Source: Actinopolyspora erythraea (GTDB taxonomy: Bacteria > Actinomycetota > Actinomycetes > Mycobacteriales > Pseudonocardiaceae). From it: DNA of 64,000 nt. Positions 23,711-31,149 of the stretch are shown here, piece after piece. Below the pieces are notes generated by a model. The model worked only from the letters and a program-made list of their open reading frames with translations. It had not been told where the DNA came from and searched no databases. Every line of letters begins with the position of its first letter. Positions within the stretch are counted from its first letter, which is position 1. A program made the translations under genes and the position numbers. The stretch is from NCBI RefSeq assembly GCF_002263515.1, contig NZ_CP022752.1, positions 2,170,001 through 2,234,000 of the forward strand, written 5' to 3'.

Positions 23711-24001
23711 ATGAATAACTGGACGACGGAGAACACCGAAGTGTTCGATCAGTTCAATAGGTTGGAAGTTTACTTCAGGCATGTCGTACGAATAAGTTGT
23801 ATGGTTCCTCCGGATGTTCCGGCGGCTGATCGACTCTCCGAAGCCAAGTTGCTTGGTGCTGTCATTAACTATTACGGAGACAGGGCACTAGACAAGGTAG
23901 AGTTCTCAAAGGAATGGAACGATGAAGACGAGTTGTTTATGAAGATCGCTACGGTTGACTTGTCGAAGGTGTGGGAAGAAGAGGAATGGGAAGAGCATTG
24001 A
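23711..24001 (+). CDS. Hypothetical phage protein
   Basis: A 96-residue protein from ATG 23711 with AAAGGAGAG upstream. Residues 13-35 (VFDQFNRLEVYFRHVVRISCM) are helical and the end is strongly acidic (WEEEEWEEH). It overlaps the next gene by about 16 bases. No family was recognised. Confidence 0.6.
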   Translation: MNNWTTENTEVFDQFNRLEVYFRHVVRISCMVPPDVPAADRLSEAKLLGAVINYYGDRALDKVEFSKEWNDEDELFMKIATVDLSKVWEEEEWEEH

Positions 24002-24216
24002 TCGAAGAGGCTTACCATACCGCTTCGATTGCAGTTGAAATCACGCATGAGCAGTATTCTTTTGCTGAAGTAGATAAAGAGAAGCGATATATCCTTGACC
24101 GTTTTGAAGAGTACTACGGAGTCAATCCATACGATGTGACTTTTTCGTGTACCTACAACACTTCGTTGGACAAGTTGTTTATTTACGGTATTGCTGTAAC
24201 GAAGGGAGAAGAATGA
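23986..24216 (+). CDS. Hypothetical phage protein
   Basis: A 76-residue protein, MGRALIEEAYHTASIAVEIT. TTG 23999 is an alternative start. A mixed alpha/beta pattern ends with FIYGIAVTKGEE. It overlaps both neighbours. The function is unknown. Confidence 0.55.
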   Translation: MGRALIEEAYHTASIAVEITHEQYSFAEVDKEKRYILDRFEEYYGVNPYDVTFSCTYNTSLDKLFIYGIAVTKGEE

Positions 24217-24350
24217 AGTTGCCTACTGATGAGGAAGACACGAAGTTCCCGCGCGACGTTGCGGTGAAGCTCACCGTTGGGTTCATCGTGTGGATGATGC
24301 TCATGATTACGTTGATCGTTTCGCTTGTTGGGTACGCGCTCGTTAGCTAG
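24213..24350 (+). CDS. Small single-pass membrane protein
   Basis: 45 residues, MKLPTDEEDTKFPRDVAVKL followed by a membrane segment of about 24 residues (TVGFIVWMMLMITLIVSLVG). A charged N-terminus and one membrane helix are typical of small phage inner-membrane proteins of unknown role. ATGA coupling to the previous gene supports it. Confidence 0.65.
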   Translation: MKLPTDEEDTKFPRDVAVKLTVGFIVWMMLMITLIVSLVGYALVS

Positions 24351-24358
24351 GAGCAGTC

Positions 24359-24532
24359 TTGAAGCGACGTTGCAAGGATGGAGACGAGCAAGACGTTCAC
24401 GGCCCTGGTCGGTGGTTTCTGAAGGGGTATCAGCGTCCAGGAGCAACCGCGAAGGTGAAGCGTCGTTCCCGTCGCAGGGAGAGGCAAGAAATCAAGCAGG
24501 AGACGGCTCAGGCAGTCTCAGAGGAGGATTGA
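24359..24532 (+). CDS. Small basic phage protein
   Basis: A 57-residue protein from TTG 24359 (MKRRCKDGDEQDVHGPGRWF). The middle is basic (KVKRRSRRRERQEIKQE) and could bind nucleic acid. It ends 3 bp before the helicase gene and is co-transcribed with it. It is not recognised. Confidence 0.55.
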   Translation: MKRRCKDGDEQDVHGPGRWFLKGYQRPGATAKVKRRSRRRERQEIKQETAQAVSEED

Positions 24533-24535
24533 TAT

Positions 24536-25399
24536 ATGCTCTCGCTCCTCCAGTCTCGGAGAGTGCGAGGTTCGGCAGGCGAACCACTGCCTGACGTATT
24601 CGAGGAGTTCAGAAAAACAGGTATCAGGTTTCTTCGTGGGCAATATGTGCTGATCGCTGCGGGGGCAGGTACCGGAAAAAGCGGTTTGGTTCTCTCAGTG
24701 GCTCTGAAGTCCGCTGTACCGACGCTCTATTTTTCGGCAGACTCAGACGCTTTCACACAGCTCACTAGGTCGATCTCGATCGTCACGGGATCAACGCTTG
24801 AGGATTCTACGAAAGCAGTTCTTGAAGACGACCTAGATCATGTTCGCGATAGCTTGTCTGGAATACCGATCAGGTTCAATTATGAAGCCTCACCGACACT
24901 CGACACGATTGAAATATCGATCGAAGCATATGAGGAGGTCTATGGAGAATACCCAGCGCTCATCATTATTGACAACATTACCAACGTTCGGCTAGGAGGA
25001 GACGGGGATGACGATGATCCGTTCTCAGGTCTGGAGGGTTTAAACGATTACCTTCACGACATGGCTCGAAAAACTGGATCGTGTGTAATCAGCCTCCACC
25101 ATGTGACAGGTCCGTATAACGATGCTGACAAACCTATCCCATTGAGTGGAGTGAAAGGGCAGATCAGTCGTGTCCCTGAAATGATCCTGACTGGTCACCG
25201 AACAGGGCCTAACTCTGTCGCATGGTCAAAGGTCAAATGTCGTGTAGATAAAGCAGATCCGAGCGGCAACTTGTCCGCTGAATTGACGTTTGAAGGCGAC
25301 AAGATGCAATTCCGAGATCCTACGGTATCGAGCCCTCACAACATCATATGGGAAGACCTGAGCGACCATCCAACCGTAAACGATCCGTGGGCAATGTAA
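24536..25399 (+). CDS. DnaB-like replicative helicase (RecA-fold ATPase domain)
   Basis: A 287-residue protein with Walker A GAGTGKS at 43-49 preceded by LRGQYVLIAA, and Walker B ALIIIDN at about 141-147. HHVTGP near 202 corresponds to the later sensor motif. The length fits the ATPase domain only, without a DnaB N-terminal collar, as in the short DnaB-like proteins of cluster A phages (L5 gp65). It probably unwinds or loads on DNA with the primase encoded at 27.8-28.7 kb. The end overlaps the endonuclease VII frame. Confidence 0.87.
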   Translation: MLSLLQSRRVRGSAGEPLPDVFEEFRKTGIRFLRGQYVLIAAGAGTGKSGLVLSVALKSAVPTLYFSADSDAFTQLTRSISIVTGSTLEDSTKAVLEDDLDHVRDSLSGIPIRFNYEASPTLDTIEISIEAYEEVYGEYPALIIIDNITNVRLGGDGDDDDPFSGLEGLNDYLHDMARKTGSCVISLHHVTGPYNDADKPIPLSGVKGQISRVPEMILTGHRTGPNSVAWSKVKCRVDKADPSGNLSAELTFEGDKMQFRDPTVSSPHNIIWEDLSDHPTVNDPWAM

Positions 25400-25821
25400 A
25401 AAAGAAGTGTGTGGATTGTGTGGTTGAGGGAGTGACGACTAAACGGAAGGTCACTCCTCCTGGCCCCCGTTGTGACACGCACCACCGAGCACGGAAAAAA
25501 CAACGTAAGAGCCAATCGTTCGCACGTCGTCTCGAAGAGACGTATAACATTACTGAAGAGCAGTACTGGGAGATCTACGAGTATCAGGGTAGACGTTGCT
25601 ACAACTGTCCGAATAAAGGAACGTACAAACGTCTCTCGGTTGACCACGATCACGCTTGCTGTCCCGGAAGAACATCGTGTGGCAAGTGTGTTCGTGGTTT
25701 GTTGTGCCAGCCTTGTAACCGATATCTCGGACATATCCGGGACAATCCGGAGGCTCTTCTCAACGGCGTTGAATATCTAAATGATCCACCTGCAAGGAAG
25801 GTTTTGAAGTGGGATACCTGA
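25387..25821 (+). CDS. Recombination endonuclease VII-like nuclease
   Basis: About 144 residues from GTG 25387; an in-frame ATG at 25348 is possible but overlaps the helicase by 52 bases. The nuclease core is RRCYNC, then RLSVDHDHACC, CGKCVRGLLCQPCN and GHIRDNPEALL, the His-Me/endonuclease VII pattern with zinc cysteines. These enzymes resolve branched DNA before packaging. L5-like phages carry one near the helicase and primase genes. Confidence 0.88.
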   Translation: MGNVKKKCVDCVVEGVTTKRKVTPPGPRCDTHHRARKKQRKSQSFARRLEETYNITEEQYWEIYEYQGRRCYNCPNKGTYKRLSVDHDHACCPGRTSCGKCVRGLLCQPCNRYLGHIRDNPEALLNGVEYLNDPPARKVLKWDT

Positions 25822-26030
25822 AGATTCGTTTGGGGACGAACTACATGGGAACCGATGAGTTTTTCTTCTTTGATTTGCCGAAGGGATGGGATTACACCAC
25901 AGCAGAGGAGGCAGAGCGGTTTATTGATTTTTGCTGGGAAGAAGCACTTGATTACTTCATCGACGGCAGTGCCGAAGTATGCGACGGGCTAAAGGAAACC
26001 GATGAAGACTTCATTGAGGAGGAAAACTGA
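25809..26030 (+). CDS. Small acidic phage protein
   Basis: 73 residues from GTG 25809, overlapping the nuclease stop by 13 bases. The content is acidic and aromatic (DEFFFFDLPKGWDYTTAEEAERF). The next gene starts on its TGATG. The function is unknown. Confidence 0.6.
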   Translation: MGYLKIRLGTNYMGTDEFFFFDLPKGWDYTTAEEAERFIDFCWEEALDYFIDGSAEVCDGLKETDEDFIEEEN

Positions 26031-26419
26031 TGGGAATGTATACGTTGTTCCACTTCAATGCTGTGCTAGATTTTGGGGACCATGAAAGGGACAGGGCAGC
26101 GCTGCGTTATATGACACGAAAAACCGTCCACCCACCGGCGGTTCTTCCAGACCATATGCTGTTTGAAACTCCTCGGTGGCGAAACATGTTGTGGATGAAC
26201 AGCGCGTACTTTCCTGCTGACACGCATACCGTGCTGGATGAAACTATTATGTGGTTGCCGTCTCTATCGGTGACATCCAATCTGAAGAACTACGACAACG
26301 AGATTGACGAGTTTGTTAATTGGATTATGCCGTTTGTGGACGCTATCGCTGGTGACTTCCTTGGTTACAGCCTTTATGAGAAAGGCCGAGACAGTCCTAA
26401 GTTTTTCTGGAAAGAGTAA
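26030..26419 (+). CDS. Hypothetical phage protein
   Basis: A 129-residue protein, MGMYTLFHFNAVLDFGDHERD. It contains LRYMTRKTVHPPAVLPDHMLF and PRWRNMLWMNSAYFP, and looks like a folded alpha/beta protein; related-looking proteins are common in actinophage replication regions. No catalytic motif was identified. Confidence 0.6.
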   Translation: MGMYTLFHFNAVLDFGDHERDRAALRYMTRKTVHPPAVLPDHMLFETPRWRNMLWMNSAYFPADTHTVLDETIMWLPSLSVTSNLKNYDNEIDEFVNWIMPFVDAIAGDFLGYSLYEKGRDSPKFFWKE

Positions 26420-26421
26420 CC

Positions 26422-26595
26422 GTGCTTCCTGAATATAAGTTCGGAGAGCCTTTCCCCGCTGACCTTTGGGGAAAGGCTCCGTTTCGTCCTACAGCTATTG
26501 AAATCCTTCTAGATAAAGGATTTGATCTAGATACAGCGATCGATGCTGTCGATGCACTGCGAGCGTCTAGTCTTTTGAAGGGAGAAAATTGGTGA
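26422..26595 (+). CDS. Small hypothetical protein
   Basis: 57 residues from GTG 26422, MLPEYKFGEPFPADLWGKAP, two bases after the previous stop. It has an amphipathic helix near the end (DLDTAIDAVDALRASSLL). It overlaps the following 21-codon frame. Confidence 0.5.
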   Translation: MLPEYKFGEPFPADLWGKAPFRPTAIEILLDKGFDLDTAIDAVDALRASSLLKGENW

Positions 26596-26657
26596 GCGGT
26601 TGGGAAGATGACGAGTTGTACGACGAGTCTGAAGGACCAAAGAATCCTAAGAAGTGA
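26592..26657 (+). CDS. Very small acidic ORF
   Basis: 21 codons from GTG 26592 (MSGWEDDELYDESEGPKNPKK), coupled to the preceding stop (TGGTGA). The GGGAGAAAATTG upstream could act as a ribosome site. It may be a real micropeptide or only a translational linker. Confidence 0.3.
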   Translation: MSGWEDDELYDESEGPKNPKK

Positions 26658-26669
26658 AGGAGTTTAATC

Positions 26670-26999
26670 GTGGACGTTTACACTAACCCTGAGAAGTTCA
26701 ACCTTGAAATGGTTGGCGAGGTTTCTTGGGAAGCACCTTGCTACAGCTTTAACCTCACCGTTGTTTTGAGAGACTCTCACGGAGTCTTTTACTGGGCGTC
26801 CGACTCTGGTTGCTCGTGTCCCTCGCCTTTTGAGTACGTTGGACTTCCGGACTTGAACAGCGGCTCGAAGTGGGATGTGCTTCAAGTCCTTCAGGAGCGA
26901 CTTGGAGACAAGCCGGATGAGGATGAGCCGGAATACGACGATTACAAGTACGCAGAAAACCAGGTATCCAGGTTGTGCGAGATCCTGTTCTCGTACTGA
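26670..26999 (+). CDS. Conserved-looking phage protein (DUF7574-like)
   Basis: 109 residues from GTG 26670, with GAAGGAG upstream. The segment EVSWEAPCYSFNLTVVLRDS, FYWASDSGCSCPSPFEYVG is a pattern I associate with a small actinophage family of unknown function. The C-terminal half is acidic and helical. The Cys-rich CSCPSPFE could bind metal. Confidence 0.6.
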   Translation: MDVYTNPEKFNLEMVGEVSWEAPCYSFNLTVVLRDSHGVFYWASDSGCSCPSPFEYVGLPDLNSGSKWDVLQVLQERLGDKPDEDEPEYDDYKYAENQVSRLCEILFSY

Positions 27000-27015
27000 T
27001 CGAAGGAGAGAGTTT

Positions 27016-27660
27016 ATGTCTGAATTTCAGGTAGGCGACACCGTAAAGATTATCGATTATGATTTTCGTGGACCGACCGGAACAATCGTTCTTATCGATG
27101 ATAGCGATTGGCCGTACATTGTTGATGTGAAAGGAACAGGATATCTCCACTTGATGAAGTGTGAGATAGAAAAGATTGGTGAGGAGAGTCTCGCAGAAAA
27201 CAGTGCGGAGAAGGATAGTTCCTCGGCTCTCCGAGATCTTCACCGTGCGCTCTACCCCGATGAAGGTGAACCTGGTGTGTACGCTTGGGATTTCTTGATT
27301 GGTGAAGTAGAAGCGCTTCGAAAGGGTTTTGATGAAGCGCAGGAACGAGCAGAAGGGAATGTTTTTAGCCGTGACAAGGCACGGTTGGAGAGGGACCAGC
27401 TTGAAATCTCTCTGAAGCAATTTCAGGAGTTGGATCGTAGACGCGAGACTCTAGAAGAGTGGTACGAAAGTCTTGTTACAGACTACGAGGATCTAGAGGA
27501 GAATTACAGTCGACTTGCTGAGGAATACGCCAAGGTAGAAAACGAGCGTGACGAGTACCTCATAAAGTGGAAGTTCTCAGAAATGAGGAATTCCGTTCAG
27601 GCTGCATTTGATAAGGCGTTCAACTCCACTATCCGAGAGGACAACAACCGTGACGCGTGA
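27016..27660 (+). CDS. KOW/SH3-like N-terminus with long coiled coil
   Basis: 214 residues from ATG 27016 (MSEFQVGDTVKIIDYDFRG); the longer frame upstream is a shadow. Residues 5-55 read as a small KOW/SH3-like barrel (VGDTVKI...GPTGTIVLID). Residues about 95-200 are almost continuous charged helix, ending in a likely coiled coil. Proteins of this kind occur in actinophage early regions without a known role. Confidence 0.62.
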   Translation: MSEFQVGDTVKIIDYDFRGPTGTIVLIDDSDWPYIVDVKGTGYLHLMKCEIEKIGEESLAENSAEKDSSSALRDLHRALYPDEGEPGVYAWDFLIGEVEALRKGFDEAQERAEGNVFSRDKARLERDQLEISLKQFQELDRRRETLEEWYESLVTDYEDLEENYSRLAEEYAKVENERDEYLIKWKFSEMRNSVQAAFDKAFNSTIREDNNRDA

Positions 27661-27853
27661 CGAAGCTTTGCAGATTGTGTGTGACCACCCTCTGAAGATC
27701 GAGGTTGGTCACGATGAGAACGGGAACGAGTTGTACGCTTTTTCGTGGTCGATCGTTTCCGACCGTGTATCGACGTACCTGTTGATTACGTTCACCGATG
27801 CTGCAACACGGGAAACGGATGAGTACGTATGGAAGCTCAGTCCGCTTCAATAA
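27650..27853 (+). CDS. Small hypothetical protein
   Basis: 67 residues from GTG 27650 (MTRDEALQIVCDHPLKIEVG), overlapping the previous gene by 11 bases and the primase gene by 25. It has an alpha-beta pattern with YLLITFTDAATRE. It is not recognised. Confidence 0.55.
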   Translation: MTRDEALQIVCDHPLKIEVGHDENGNELYAFSWSIVSDRVSTYLLITFTDAATRETDEYVWKLSPLQ

Positions 27854-28236
27854 CGCTCGTACTGCAATACTACTTCCCTGACTGGCAGGCTCCCGAGAAT
27901 CGGAAAGAATGGAATGTGTGTCTGTGTCCTTCACACCAGGAGGACACACCATCCTTCTCCATCAGTTTCGACAGAGGAGCCTGCCGTTGCTTCGCTTGCG
28001 GGTTTGGGGGAGACATTATATCGATCATTCGACGAATGGAAGGAGTAGACTATTCCAGCGCTCTCAACGTCGCAGAAAGAATCACTAGCGGAAGCTACAA
28101 GCCTGTATCACGCAAATCTGCCAGGAAGCAAGGCAGAAGAGTTTTTGGAGAGCAGAGGGCTCACGAATTCAGCGGTAGCGGAGGAAGTCAACAAGTATCG
28201 TCTCGGATACGTGGTCGAACCGCTCCCTGGTCATGA
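27829..28236 (+). CDS. DNA primase, zinc-finger part (frame 1 of split primase)
   Basis: ATG 27829 begins MEAQSASITLVLQYYFPDWQ. The CHC2 zinc domain follows: CLCPSHQEDTPSFSIS and CRCFACGFGGDII (about residues 30-65). After about residue 88 (AERIT) the frame loses resemblance to primases and runs on to 28236. The Toprim half continues in the +1 frame. In cluster A phages primase is likewise annotated as two genes. The functional product is probably the fusion. Confidence 0.8.
   Translation: MEAQSASITLVLQYYFPDWQAPENRKEWNVCLCPSHQEDTPSFSISFDRGACRCFACGFGGDIISIIRRMEGVDYSSALNVAERITSGSYKPVSRKSARKQGRRVFGEQRAHEFSGSGGSQQVSSRIRGRTAPWS
28071..28100 (+). promoter_or_regulatory. Probable +1 frameshift zone in primase
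   Basis: Frame 1 reads AERIT here, while the +1 frame reads SLAEATSLYHANLPGSKAEE, the usual DnaG link before the Toprim domain, with no start codon before that segment. The switch must lie around GCAGAAAGAATCACTAGC. No textbook +1 slip site is evident. Confidence 0.55.
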
Positions 28237-28723
28237 GTACTACCGAGGGATGCTGGCAATCCCGTATATGCGCTGGTCTCCAGGCTCCGGATGGTCGGTT
28301 GTCTCGATCCGTTTCCGCTGCCTGGAGAACGAGTGCGATCACTCGTCTCACCCTGGAGGCAAGTACGCCACGGTTGCAGGCGACACACCACGTCTGTACA
28401 ACACGATTTCGCTTCTCACAGCAGAGGACACCGTTGCAATCTGTGAAGGCGAGATCGACACGATCACAGCATCGATTAGCGACATCCCTGCCGTGGGAGT
28501 GGCAGGAACTCAAACTTGGAAGCGGCATTTTGCGGAGCCGTTTCGCGGGTACGAAACCGTGTACATCCTTGCTGATGGAGATACGGCAGGCAGAGAGTTT
28601 GCAGAGACTCTAGCGGACAAGCTGTCGAATGCTAAGATCCTGCCTTGTTCACAAGGCGAGGATGTGAACTCAGAAGTGTTGAAATATGGAAAGAAAATTC
28701 TCCTAGATAGGATTGATGGATGA
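28145..28723 (+). CDS. DNA primase, Toprim part (frame 2 of split primase)
   Basis: The frame with TTG at 28145 gives 192 residues (MESRGLTNSAVAEEVNKYRLGYV). The Toprim core is present: AICEGEIDTITA with the catalytic glutamate near residue 99, and VYILADGDTAGREFAE (DxD near 145-147). Primase-like sequence continues upstream of the TTG in this frame, back to about 28090, so translation by frameshift from 27829 is more likely than a separate start. It makes RNA primers for phage replication. Confidence 0.82.
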   Translation: MESRGLTNSAVAEEVNKYRLGYVVEPLPGHEYYRGMLAIPYMRWSPGSGWSVVSIRFRCLENECDHSSHPGGKYATVAGDTPRLYNTISLLTAEDTVAICEGEIDTITASISDIPAVGVAGTQTWKRHFAEPFRGYETVYILADGDTAGREFAETLADKLSNAKILPCSQGEDVNSEVLKYGKKILLDRIDG

Positions 28724-28938
28724 AGCAGCAAGCAGAAATTTCGGGACACCTCCAAGCAGTCGCGGAAAAATATTTTAACCCAATCGACGGTGAGGCACTG
28801 ATGTTGGTGGATGAGTTCAACTCTCACCCGATGTATGCGGATGGGCAGAGGAGAGGACTGCAAGACACGTTTTCAATCTTGATGGGGCTCTCAGATCACT
28901 TCTGGGAACTTGCGAAGGAAGAGGAGCAGAACCAGTGA
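28720..28938 (+). CDS. Small hypothetical protein
   Basis: 72 residues, MKQQAEISGHLQAVAEKYFN, coupled to the primase stop by ATGA. It is helical and acidic. The function is unknown. Confidence 0.55.
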   Translation: MKQQAEISGHLQAVAEKYFNPIDGEALMLVDEFNSHPMYADGQRRGLQDTFSILMGLSDHFWELAKEEEQNQ

Positions 28939-29240
28939 GTATAGCAGGATACGCAGCGGATCGTTTCAACTACTTCATTAGGGATTTCGAACACCCTGAG
29001 AGCTGTCTAGACCCTGAAGATATCGAGTCAATAGTTTACTCTAAAGACTTGACACATTTTCGCTGGACCAAAGTTGTTAAAGACGTTTTTAGGATGGTGG
29101 ACGGCAGCTATCTAGCAGTTCAATACGAGGTTGGTCTTACCGAGATCCAAGAGGACACAGACCCTTGCGCAACCGCTTATGAGGTTGTTCCTCGCACGGT
29201 TGAAACCGTTGTTTATGTAAGGAAGGAGTGGACTGAATGA
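28935..29240 (+). CDS. Small hypothetical protein
   Basis: 101 residues from GTG 28935 (MSIAGYAADRFNYFIRDFEH). It is a beta-rich acidic protein ending VETVVYVRKEWTE. It overlaps both neighbours by 4 bases. It is not recognised. Confidence 0.55.
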   Translation: MSIAGYAADRFNYFIRDFEHPESCLDPEDIESIVYSKDLTHFRWTKVVKDVFRMVDGSYLAVQYEVGLTEIQEDTDPCATAYEVVPRTVETVVYVRKEWTE

Positions 29241-30043
29241 CAAACCAATGTCAGGCAATGTTTCGGCAGGGAAACGGGAGAGCGGCTCAGTGTCGGCTTG
29301 ATTGGGACCACGAAAAGAGTCATGAAAACGGAGCAATAGGGTGGTATAACGACAACCCTAACCATTTTTGGGGAGATGATCGTTTTGTTCAATGTAAGGC
29401 TGTGTATGATGATTATGAAAGGTGTTATTTTCATGCGGGACATTTGAAGAGCCACGAAGGGCCTAATTTCGTCTGGGAAGAAGACGATTCAGACGCAACG
29501 GTAATGGGTTGCGATAGGTCGTATCGATCCTCGTACTCTCCATTTTCAATATGGTGTGACAAAGACAGCGGACACGAAGGAGCACACTTCGATGCCGCTT
29601 GTGATATTCGCTGGGAAGACGAATCCACGGAGGAAACCGTACCCGCATACGAACTAAACCACGAGGAACAAGAACGACTTTATTGGGAAAGCCGGGAGAT
29701 TGACAGAAAAATCCTAGAGGGGGAGCGACAGACGTTCGACGGGGGAGGAGTACGCGACTCTCAGGAAGGCAAACCTCGCTTCGATCTGCTTATGCCTGAA
29801 GGTGTTCCGTACGAGGATCAAATGCTCACCAGGTTCGCTCGCCATATGGGCAGGGGAGCGGAGAAGTACTCGGATCGAAACTGGGAGAAGTTCGAAGATA
29901 AGGATGCACTGGAGCGTGCTAAGTCCTCTCTTTTGCGTCACGTGATGCAACTGGTGAACGGCGAGACTGATGAAGACCACGCGGCTGCTGTGATGTTCAA
30001 CGTTATGGCAGTCGAGCATGTCAGGAGTAAGTTGAATGATTAA
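29237..30043 (+). CDS. Cys/His-repeat protein fused to dATP/dGTP diphosphohydrolase-like domain (DUF5664)
   Basis: 268 residues. The first 120 hold three related repeats, each with two Cys followed by a pair of His: C..MF....AAQCRLDWDHEKSH, C.AVYDDYERCYFHAGHLKSH and C...Y......WCDKDSGHEGAH, probably three zinc units. Residues about 170-268 match the DUF5664 style: FDLLMPEGVPYEDQMLTRFA, GAEKYSDRNWEKFEDKDAL and SSLLRHVMQLVNGETDEDHAAA. Such domains hydrolyse purine deoxynucleotides or are related to those that do; activity here is inferred. It lies in the nucleotide-metabolism part of the genome. Confidence 0.7.
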   Translation: MTNQCQAMFRQGNGRAAQCRLDWDHEKSHENGAIGWYNDNPNHFWGDDRFVQCKAVYDDYERCYFHAGHLKSHEGPNFVWEEDDSDATVMGCDRSYRSSYSPFSIWCDKDSGHEGAHFDAACDIRWEDESTEETVPAYELNHEEQERLYWESREIDRKILEGERQTFDGGGVRDSQEGKPRFDLLMPEGVPYEDQMLTRFARHMGRGAEKYSDRNWEKFEDKDALERAKSSLLRHVMQLVNGETDEDHAAAVMFNVMAVEHVRSKLND

Positions 30044-30176
30044 CAACTACGATCCTTCAAAGGCTCCAGCAGATGCACCTACCGACGAAGAGATTATCGA
30101 AGCATTCTGGAGGTCTGTGAGGGAGCAAAAAGGAGTGCTTGAGATGCTCCAAGAATACGATGAGGAGGAATATTGA
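30036..30176 (+). CDS. Small acidic ORF
   Basis: 46 residues from ATG 30036 (MINNYDPSKAPADAPTDEEI), overlapping the previous stop by 8 bases. It ends in an acidic helix (EMLQEYDEEEY). The function is unknown. Confidence 0.5.
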   Translation: MINNYDPSKAPADAPTDEEIIEAFWRSVREQKGVLEMLQEYDEEEY

Positions 30177-30373
30177 TTCCTACGATGTACGTCATATTTT
30201 CTTTGTCCTTGATCGGACAGCTCGTATCGCTCATCGGTATGGGAATTGCAGACGGTCTGCCATCTAGGCACCCTAGGCGGTTGAAGTATCATGACTGTTT
30301 TGCTTTAACGTTTATTACTTCACTCGTGGTTTTCATTACATCGATGAGTGTCCTTACTTTCCTTGGGGAGTGA
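30173..30373 (+). CDS. Small two-pass membrane protein
   Basis: 66 residues from TTG 30173 (or ATG 30185). Two hydrophobic segments (VIFSLSLIGQLVSLIGMGIA and FALTFITSLVVFITSMSVLT) flank a basic loop HPRRLKYHD, so both ends should face outward or inward together. The role is unknown. Confidence 0.6.
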   Translation: MIPTMYVIFSLSLIGQLVSLIGMGIADGLPSRHPRRLKYHDCFALTFITSLVVFITSMSVLTFLGE

Positions 30374-30377
30374 TCGA

Positions 30378-31124
30378 GTGAGTTCTAATATCAACATCCT
30401 CGCATGGGATATCGAACGTATCCCTGCGAGGAGCTATCATTGGGGATTGCGAGATCAGAATATTGGACTCTCGCAGATCGACCAGCACGGCGAAATGGCA
30501 TCGTTCGCAGCCCGGTGGATTGGCTCCAGGAAGAAAGACGTTGTGTTTCGCTCCTCCTTCCACGATGGGAAGGAGGAGATGCTAGAGAGCCTCTGGAATC
30601 TTCATAATGAAGCGGATGCGCTCCTGTCGTGGAACGGAGCAGGTTTCGACACGAAGCACGCGAACACAGAGTTCCTTCTTGCTGGGATGAGTCCTCCTTC
30701 CCCTTCAAAGGAGATTGATCTCCTCAAGACTGCTCGAAGTCGGTTTAACTTCCTCTCCAACAAACTGGACTATGTAGCCCAGCAACTCGGTCTTTCCGGC
30801 AAGATTGTTCACGAAGGTTTCGGGTTGTGGCTCAAAATCATGGAGGACGATGAGAAGGCTTGGAACAAGTTCAAAAGGTACAACATCCAGGATGTTCACC
30901 TTCTCATTGACCTATACGATCTGCTCCTCCCCTGGATCGATGGGCACCCAAACGTAAACCTTTATGATGGGGACGGTTGTCCGAAGTGTGGTAGCTGGAA
31001 TCTCCAGAGCCGTGGTTATCGCACGACTGGTCTCGGTATGTACCGGAGGTATCATTGCCAGGATTGCGGAGCATGGTCAACATCTGGCAAGGCGTTGAAT
31101 CAAGCAGATATTCGAGAAGCATAA
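30378..31124 (+). CDS. DEDD-type 3'-5' exonuclease with zinc ribbon
   Basis: 248 residues from GTG 30378. The exonuclease motifs are LAWDIER (Asp11, Glu13), LLSWNGAGFDTKH near 73-85 and YNIQDVHLLIDLY near 157-170, as in the RNase H-like predicted exonucleases. The C-terminus carries CPKCGSWNLQSRGYRTTG and CQDCGAW, a zinc ribbon often attached to these phage proteins. It may degrade host DNA or proofread. It is followed immediately by an operator-like repeat. Confidence 0.8.
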   Translation: MSSNINILAWDIERIPARSYHWGLRDQNIGLSQIDQHGEMASFAARWIGSRKKDVVFRSSFHDGKEEMLESLWNLHNEADALLSWNGAGFDTKHANTEFLLAGMSPPSPSKEIDLLKTARSRFNFLSNKLDYVAQQLGLSGKIVHEGFGLWLKIMEDDEKAWNKFKRYNIQDVHLLIDLYDLLLPWIDGHPNVNLYDGDGCPKCGSWNLQSRGYRTTGLGMYRRYHCQDCGAWSTSGKALNQADIREA

Positions 31125-31137
31125 CTTGACTTTATGG
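31125..31137 (+). promoter_or_regulatory. Operator-like repeat before the sigma-like gene
   Basis: CTTGACTTTATGG directly follows the exonuclease stop. A -10 at 17 nt (TTTGGA) is poor, so it is more likely a stoperator than a promoter. Confidence 0.45.
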
Positions 31138-31149
31138 GAAGGTGGAACT

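Noticed and set aside
23953-23966. GTTGACTTGTC, similar to the operator repeat
   Set aside because: It lies inside a coding frame, lacks the conserved GGG part and has no promoter context; probably chance.
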